DNA of 64,000 bases. It comes from Clostridium_AT stratigraminis (GTDB lineage: Bacteria > Bacillota > Clostridia > Clostridiales > Clostridiaceae). Positions 58,876 through 64,000 of the stretch are shown here, piece after piece; position 1 is the first letter of the stretch, and each line of letters begins with the position of its first letter. The notes under the pieces are model-generated. The model saw nothing but the letters and a program-made list of their open reading frames with translations. It ran no database searches and was not told the DNA's origin. Made by a program: the position numbers and the translations under genes. The stretch spans positions 86,899 through 150,898 of the forward strand of contig NZ_JBJHZZ010000006.1 in the NCBI RefSeq assembly GCF_045310675.1, in the 5' to 3' direction.

Positions 58876-61506
58876 TTATTTGGCATCATACCAATCCTTA
58901 CCGACATTTATATCTACTTCAAGTGGAACTTTTAGATCAGCAACATTTTCCATTTCTGTCTTAACTAAGGCTTCTACTTCTTTTAATTCATCTTTATATA
59001 CGTTAAGAATAAGCTCATCATGGACTTGTAAAATTAAGGTGCTTTTTAATTTTAAGTTTTTTAATTTCTTTGCTACATTAATCATAGCAAGTTTTATTAT
59101 ATCTGCTGCACTTCCTTGAATTGGTGTATTCATTGCAAGCCTGTCACCTAATGCTTTAACTATTTTATTGGATGCATTAACCTCTCTTATATACCTTCTT
59201 CTGTTTAGAATTGTGGTTACATAAGAATTAACCTCAGCACTATGAACTATATTAGTCATATACTTTTTAACACTTGGATATCTTTCAAAATAAGTATCAA
59301 TATAAGATTTTGCTTCTTTTTTTGATATTTTTAAATCTTTAGCTAGACTAAAATCACCAATACCATATACTATTCCAAAGTTAACAGCCTTTGCTCTACT
59401 TCTCATAAGAGGAGTTACTTCATCTAGAGGAACCTTAAATACCTCAGAAGCAGTTTTAGTATGAATATCCTTATGGTTAATAAAGGCGTTAATCAAATTT
59501 TCATCCTCTGCAATATGTGCAAGTACTCTTAACTCTACTTGGGAATAGTCTGCAGAAAGTATTACACAGTTTTCATTGTTTGGAACAAACACTTTTCTTA
59601 TTTCTCTTCCCATTTCATATTTTATAGGAATGTTCTGAAGGTTTGGTTCAGTGCTGGATAACCTTCCTGTAGTAGTTACAGTCTGATTAAAGCTGCTGTG
59701 AATTTTTCCATCACTATCAATAACTGCCTTTAAGCCTTCTACATAAGTAGAATGCAATTTAGTAAGCTGCCTGTACATAACAATTTTTTCAATTATAGGA
59801 TGCTTATCGTACAGCTCTTCAAGAACTTCCGCATTGGTAGAATAACCTGTTTTAGTCTTTTTGACTATAGGCAGGTCTAATTTTTCAAATAATATTTTAC
59901 CAAGCTGTTTTGGAGAAGAAATATTAAATTCCTCATCAGCTAGTACATATATTTCCTTTTGAACGAGTTCTATTTCATTTTTAAATCTTATTCCTAGGTC
60001 ATTAAGCTTTTCACCATCAACCATGAAGCCTTCTGCTTCCATATCAGCTAAAGCCTCAGATAAGGGCTGCTCCAGCTTATATAATAGCTCTTCCATATTG
60101 TATTCCTTGATCTTTTCTTTAAGCAAAATGACAAGTTCTTCAAGACATTCAGTTTCTTCTACTAAGCTTTCAAATTCATCTCCTTGAATATCTCTTTGCA
60201 AATATTCCTGTAGTAAAGTTTTTAATTCATAGTCGCCTCTTGAGGAGTCAATTAGATAGGCTGCAATTTTAGTGTCAAATTCTACACCCTTTATTTTAAT
60301 TCCTAATTTACTTAGAAGCATAAAGGCTATCTTATTATCATGGCCGAATTTAAATATATTTTCATTCTCGAAAATTTTCTTAAGCAGCTTCACAGTAAGG
60401 GTTTTATCTTTAGAAAAAAGTGAATTTATATCTAGAACATAGTTTCTATGATTTAAATTAAGGAAGATTCTGTTAATATTGCTCTTTGAATAAATATTTA
60501 GATTCTCTGCTTCAAAATTCATATATAAATTGTCTTGAGCATTTTTAACTAGAGATTCCAAGTCATTTACACTATCAATAACCTCATACTTAATTTCTCT
60601 TTTTATAGTTTCATTACTTTTATGTGAATTATTAGCTTCAAGGGGCAATTTATCTAATAGAGTTTTGAATTGAAGCTTAAAAAACATTTGCCTCAGACCA
60701 TTTATATCTAAATTATCTTTTGATTTAATGGAATCTAAATCAACGTCTATAGGTACATTAGTAATAATTGTTGCCAGCTTTTTACTAAAAATTGCTTGTT
60801 CACTAAAATCTATTAGATTCTGCTTTATTTTATTACCAGAAACCTTATCAATATTTTGCAGTACATTTTCTACACTTCCAAATTGCTGTATTAATTTAAA
60901 AGCAGTTTTTTCACCAATACCTGGTACGCCAGGTATGTTATCTGAGCTATCACCCATAAGCCCTTTTACATCTATAAATTGTGCAGGTGTAACACCAAGT
61001 TCTTCTATCATCCTATTTTTATCATATACTTCTTTTTCTGTCATTCCCTTTTTAGTTATTACAACTTTAATATCCTCAGAGGCTAGCTGCAATGCATCTC
61101 TATCTCCAGTTATTACAAAGACCTCTATGTCCTTCTTTTCTGCAAAACTAGCTAAGGTTCCTATAAGATCATCTGCTTCGAAGCCATCTATTTCAAAAAT
61201 ATCTATAGCAAGAAGTTTAAGAAGCTCTTTTAAAGTAGGAAATTGCTCAGCAAGCTCCCCCGGCATAATTTTTCTTCCTGCTTTATAATCCTTATACTCC
61301 TCATGTCTAAAAGTAGGTGATTTCCTATCAAAGGTACAAACTATATAATCAGGTTTAATTTCCTCTTTAATCTTAAACAGCATATTTAAAAATCCATATA
61401 GTGCATTTGTATGCAGACCTTCAGTATTCGTCAGAGGAGGTAGGGCATAAAAAGCTCTATTCATCAAGCTGTGACCATCTAATATTACCAACTTATCTTT
61501 TGCCAT
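58876..61506 (-). CDS. polA: DNA polymerase I
   Basis: 876 residues. The 5'-3' exonuclease domain (about 1-290: LVILDGHSLMNRAFYALP, GFEADDLIGTLA, GLMGDSSDNIPGVPGIGEKTA) is followed by the exonuclease-fold domain (300-480) and the polymerase domain, with SADYSQVELRVLAHI, RSRAKAVNFGIVYG and QVHDELIL. In the proofreading domain the DxE motif reads NFE (330-332), so the first metal-binding Asp is lost and the 3'-5' activity is probably absent, as in Bacillus Pol I. It fills gaps and removes RNA primers. Confidence 0.95.
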   Translation of the reverse strand: MAKDKLVILDGHSLMNRAFYALPPLTNTEGLHTNALYGFLNMLFKIKEEIKPDYIVCTFDRKSPTFRHEEYKDYKAGRKIMPGELAEQFPTLKELLKLLAIDIFEIDGFEADDLIGTLASFAEKKDIEVFVITGDRDALQLASEDIKVVITKKGMTEKEVYDKNRMIEELGVTPAQFIDVKGLMGDSSDNIPGVPGIGEKTAFKLIQQFGSVENVLQNIDKVSGNKIKQNLIDFSEQAIFSKKLATIITNVPIDVDLDSIKSKDNLDINGLRQMFFKLQFKTLLDKLPLEANNSHKSNETIKREIKYEVIDSVNDLESLVKNAQDNLYMNFEAENLNIYSKSNINRIFLNLNHRNYVLDINSLFSKDKTLTVKLLKKIFENENIFKFGHDNKIAFMLLSKLGIKIKGVEFDTKIAAYLIDSSRGDYELKTLLQEYLQRDIQGDEFESLVEETECLEELVILLKEKIKEYNMEELLYKLEQPLSEALADMEAEGFMVDGEKLNDLGIRFKNEIELVQKEIYVLADEEFNISSPKQLGKILFEKLDLPIVKKTKTGYSTNAEVLEELYDKHPIIEKIVMYRQLTKLHSTYVEGLKAVIDSDGKIHSSFNQTVTTTGRLSSTEPNLQNIPIKYEMGREIRKVFVPNNENCVILSADYSQVELRVLAHIAEDENLINAFINHKDIHTKTASEVFKVPLDEVTPLMRSRAKAVNFGIVYGIGDFSLAKDLKISKKEAKSYIDTYFERYPSVKKYMTNIVHSAEVNSYVTTILNRRRYIREVNASNKIVKALGDRLAMNTPIQGSAADIIKLAMINVAKKLKNLKLKSTLILQVHDELILNVYKDELKEVEALVKTEMENVADLKVPLEVDINVGKDWYDAK

Positions 61507-61519
61507 GTAATCGCCTCCA

Positions 61520-62665
61520 TTATCTCTTATTAATTTCTATATTATAATTTTCAATATTTCTTTTTAATATATTAAAATCCTCACTTGGAAATTTACTTAA
61601 GAGCTCCTTTAATATTTCAAAAGCACATATATTTTCTAAAATTATCGATGCAGGCACTACTGCACAGACATCAGATCTCTCATATCTACTTTTCATGTTT
61701 TTCTTATGTTTTAAATCTATTGTATTTATATCCTTTCTAACTGTTGGAATTGGCTTCATATATGCTTTTATTTCTATATCCTCCCCATTAGAAACACCAG
61801 CTTCAATTCCACCAGCATTATTGGATTTCCTCTTAATGCTTCCATTTTCATAAAAAAGTTCATCATTGAAATTTGAGCCTTTTAATGAAAGATTAAGTCC
61901 ATTTCCAAACTCTAAGGCTTTAATACCCTGCAGCGACATTATTGCTCTGCTTAAAATTCCATCAAGCTTATTATCCCATTGGGTATAGCTTCCAATTCCT
62001 ATAGGTACGCCTTTTATTGATAGAAAAATACTTCCTCCAATAGTTTCTCCTGCTGTTTTACAAATATCAATTTCTTTCTTTATTCTTTCCTCTATTTCTT
62101 TATTATAACATCTTACTTCGCTTTCTTCTATTTTTTCATAGTTCTTATTATCAAACAAGTAGGTACTTACATCATAAATATTTCCTATACTGTTTACTTT
62201 ACTTCTTACAATAATATTTAATTGTCTAAGCATATCCTTACAAAGGGCCCCAACAGCCGTTCTCATTGCGGTTTCCCTTGCAGAAGTTCTTTCTATTACA
62301 TCTCTTATATCTCCGGTATTATATTTAAGATATCCAACTAAGTCTCCATGGCCCGGCCTAGGTATTGTAATAACCTCATTTCCATTTGCCCTTTTACCTA
62401 GTTTTTCCTTCCAGTTTTCATAATCTTTATTATATATAATCATGGTTAAAGGATTTCCAGTAGTATAAATTCCTCTAATTCCAGACCAAATCTCTACCTT
62501 ATCGTTTTCAATGGACATCCTGCCTCCTCTTCCATAGCCACCTTGTCTTCGTTTTAATTCATTATTTATGTAATCTGTATCTATATTAAAATTGGAAGGC
62601 AGCCCTTCAATTACAGCCACTAAGGCTTTACCATGGGATTCACCTGCGTCTAAATACTTTAACAT
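61520..62665 (-). CDS. aroC: Chorismate synthase
   Basis: 381-residue AroC. It has SHGKALVAVIEGLPSNF near the start, RRQGGYGRGGRMSIENDKVE, RPGHGDLVGYLKYNTGDIRDVIERTSARETA (about 92-122, the FMN and substrate region) and the late RSDVCAVVPASIILEN. It makes chorismate from EPSP, with reduced FMN as cofactor. It is 13 bases upstream of polA, so these unlike functions may share a transcript. Confidence 0.96.
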   Translation of the reverse strand: MLKYLDAGESHGKALVAVIEGLPSNFNIDTDYINNELKRRQGGYGRGGRMSIENDKVEIWSGIRGIYTTGNPLTMIIYNKDYENWKEKLGKRANGNEVITIPRPGHGDLVGYLKYNTGDIRDVIERTSARETAMRTAVGALCKDMLRQLNIIVRSKVNSIGNIYDVSTYLFDNKNYEKIEESEVRCYNKEIEERIKKEIDICKTAGETIGGSIFLSIKGVPIGIGSYTQWDNKLDGILSRAIMSLQGIKALEFGNGLNLSLKGSNFNDELFYENGSIKRKSNNAGGIEAGVSNGEDIEIKAYMKPIPTVRKDINTIDLKHKKNMKSRYERSDVCAVVPASIILENICAFEILKELLSKFPSEDFNILKRNIENYNIEINKR

Positions 62666-62731
62666 ATTTACCTCCTTGTTTGTTTACAAATTACTAAGCT
62701 TTAATTTTCAGCTTACTTTAAATTTATAGTA

Positions 62732-62756
62732 AAATGAAGCCTATTAGGCTTCATTT
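62732..62756 (-). terminator. Terminator of glsA
   Basis: Perfect 10-base stem AAATGAAGCC / GGCTTCATTT with a TATTA loop, ending in TTTACT on the minus strand. Its left side overlaps the glsA stop codon. Confidence 0.85.
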
Positions 62757-63672
62757 AAAATATACTTAAATCTAATTCTCGTGATAACTCCGCTAAAACC
62801 TTAATACCAGCAACACTATTTCCTTTTAAATCAAGTGCAGGTCCATAAACCCCGATACCCATTCTACCTGGAACTGCAGCTAAAATCCCCCCACCAACTC
62901 CGCTTTTTGAAGGAACTCCAACTTCAACAGCATATTCTCCGGAAGCATCGTAAAGACCACAGGTTACCATAATTGTTTTTACAATTCTAGCAACATTTCT
63001 TGGTACAACTTTTTCTCCACTCCAGGGTAGTATACCATCATTTGCAAGTACTGCTCCTATTTTAGCTATATCCTTACAGGTAGCTTCTATAGAGCATTGT
63101 TTAAAATAAACATCAAGAACATCTTCTACCTCAGGTTCGATAACTCCCATACTCTTCATAAAATAAGCTAATGCTCTATTTCTATCACCAGTAATTTTTT
63201 CAGATTTATAAACCTCTTCATTAAAATCTATAGTAGGATTTCCAGTAATTTTTCTTGTAAAGTTCAAAATTCTATCAAAGGTATCCTGTCTAGTTTTTCC
63301 TGATATCAAGGAAACTGCAGCTATAGCACCCGCATTAATCATAGGATTAAGGGGCTTTTGAATCTTCTTTGTTTCTAAATTAATTATAGAATTAAATGCA
63401 TCGGCCGTTGGTTCAACACCTACTTTTGAAAACACCCTATCTCGGCCATTATCAATTAAAGCTAACATTAAGCTAATAATTTTAGAAATGCTCTGAATTG
63501 AAAACTTTGTATTATAATCTCCTGCAAAGTGTTCTTCCCCTTCTAGGGTTATCACTGAAATCCCAAGAGCATCGGGATTTGCCTTTATAAGTTCAGGTAT
63601 ATAGGATGCTACTTTCCCATTTATAGTAAAATGTCTATTATTCTCGATTATTGCTTCTAATAGTTTGTTCAT
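62755..63672 (-). CDS. glsA: Glutaminase (GlsA, serine-dependent beta-lactamase-like family)
   Basis: 305 residues from ATG 63672, with GGAGG 6 bases upstream. The catalytic SIQSISK motif puts Ser61 and Lys64 in the active site. MINAGAIAAVSL, EVYKSEKITGDRNRALAYFMKS (described by position, about 156-177) and VGVPSKSGVGGGI near the C terminus are typical. It hydrolyses glutamine to glutamate and ammonia, aiding nitrogen supply or acid tolerance. It is a single-gene unit with its own terminator. Confidence 0.95.
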   Translation of the reverse strand: MNKLLEAIIENNRHFTINGKVASYIPELIKANPDALGISVITLEGEEHFAGDYNTKFSIQSISKIISLMLALIDNGRDRVFSKVGVEPTADAFNSIINLETKKIQKPLNPMINAGAIAAVSLISGKTRQDTFDRILNFTRKITGNPTIDFNEEVYKSEKITGDRNRALAYFMKSMGVIEPEVEDVLDVYFKQCSIEATCKDIAKIGAVLANDGILPWSGEKVVPRNVARIVKTIMVTCGLYDASGEYAVEVGVPSKSGVGGGILAAVPGRMGIGVYGPALDLKGNSVAGIKVLAELSRELDLSIF

Positions 63673-63793
63673 TGCTGCCTCCACATTTTATAAATTAACC
63701 TTTAATTCCTCATTATTTTACATTAAATCTGTAATATAATAAAGACCTTTGTATTATTTTATTTAAATTAAAGATGACTACTAAAATATTTTA

Positions 63794-63822
63794 TTGATTT
63801 TTTTATGAAGCTATGTTAATAT
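63794..63822 (+). promoter_or_regulatory. Sigma-A promoter of tRNA-Leu (CAA)
   Basis: TTGATT (63794-63799), a 17-base spacer and TAATAT (63817-63822). The tRNA 5' end is 15 bases further on. Confidence 0.7.
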
Positions 63823-63837
63823 AAGTAATGTAATTTT

Positions 63838-63919
63838 GCCGGTGTGGCGGAATGGCAGACGCACATGACTCAAAATCATGCGGGAAACCGTGCCGGTTCG
63901 AGTCCGGCCACCGGCACCA
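63838..63919 (+). tRNA. tRNA-Leu (anticodon CAA)
   Basis: 82-base tRNA. The acceptor GCCGGTG pairs with CACCGGC, and the anticodon loop CTCAAAA carries CAA. It has a long class II variable arm (GCGGGAAACCGT), the T loop GGTTCGAGTCC and an encoded CCA. It reads UUG leucine codons. Confidence 0.95.
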
Positions 63920-63920
63920 T

Positions 63921-63977
63921 AAAAAGGGGCTGTTGCACAACTAACTAAATAGTTAGCTGCGCAGCAGCTCCCTTTTT
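63921..63977 (+). terminator. Terminator of tRNA-Leu (CAA)
   Basis: Long stem AAAAAGGGGCTGTTGC / GCAGCAGCTCCCTTTTT (one small bulge), extended by CTAACT / AGTTAG at the tip. It begins two bases after the CCA. Confidence 0.9.
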
Positions 63978-64000
63978 GCTTAGAAAGTTAAAATGCGGTG

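Noticed and set aside
60728..61288. 186-codon plus-strand open frame opposite polA.
   Set aside because: Antisense to the well-conserved 5'-3' exonuclease domain, without a start signal.

Overview
The window is AT-rich chromosomal DNA from an endospore-forming, low-GC Firmicute, most probably a Clostridium. Evidence: spore genes (gpr, yqfC, yqfD, spoIVFA, spoIVFB), a CIRCE-controlled hrcA-grpE-dnaK-dnaJ operon, Shine-Dalgarno-type AGGAGG sites before most genes, an L27 precursor with its Prp protease, and a Bacillus-like gene order (maf-radC-mreBCD-minCD-spoIVFAB-rplU-prp-rpmA-obg). Almost every gene lies on the minus strand. The plus-strand exceptions are rpsT, a phosphoesterase, dacF and one tRNA-Leu.

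Layout. 1-7 kb: the 3'-truncated c-di-AMP phosphodiesterase gene pgpH, the sporulation pair yqfC-yqfD, then translation and tRNA/rRNA modification genes (yqeY, rpsU, HIT, mtaB, rsmE, prmA). 7.5-12.4 kb: the heat-shock operon with its promoter and CIRCE operator. 12.5-21 kb: hemW, lepA, a small membrane protein, gpr, rpsT, holA, a shortened comEC and a phosphoesterase. 21.5-24.7 kb: a likely accessory island with a TPR protein, a soluble histidine kinase behind two Spo0A boxes, and an orphan holin. 25.2-29.8 kb: a complete selenocysteine locus (selD-selA-selB-selC) in which SelD itself contains an in-frame UGA. 29.8-35.4 kb: comEA, dacF, a pseudouridine synthase, LCP, yqeK, nadD, yhbY. 35.4-54.8 kb: the conserved ribosome/cell-shape/septum block obg-rpmA-prp-rplU-rng-two radical SAM-linked proteins-spoIVFB-spoIVFA-mgsA-rodA-minEDC-mrdA-mreDCB-radC-maf. 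55-64 kb: a SPOR protein, an NlpC/P60 hydrolase under a c-di-AMP riboswitch, a GNAT enzyme, two tRNA-Leu genes, a transglycosylase, coaE, polA, aroC and glsA.

Themes. The selenocysteine genes form a self-contained decoding kit. Cell-wall elongation (mreBCD, mrdA, rodA, dacF, LCP) and septum placement (minCDE) sit together. Two genes are tied to c-di-AMP: pgpH by its enzyme family and the NlpC/P60 hydrolase by its leader RNA.

The least explained features are several families of palindromic DNA in gene leaders. (a) A 98-bp palindrome occurs twice (2857 and 36750), with an identical core, compensatory differences in the stem and almost the same distance to the next start codon. (b) A 235-bp palindrome before dnaJ shares modules with two smaller palindromes at 47.9 and 54.9 kb. 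(c) Arrays of abutting GC-rich hairpins occur at 42.1-42.4 kb and 44.1-44.3 kb. In these the loops are constant while the stems differ, and the first array repeats Shine-Dalgarno sequences. These are the best candidates for something undescribed.
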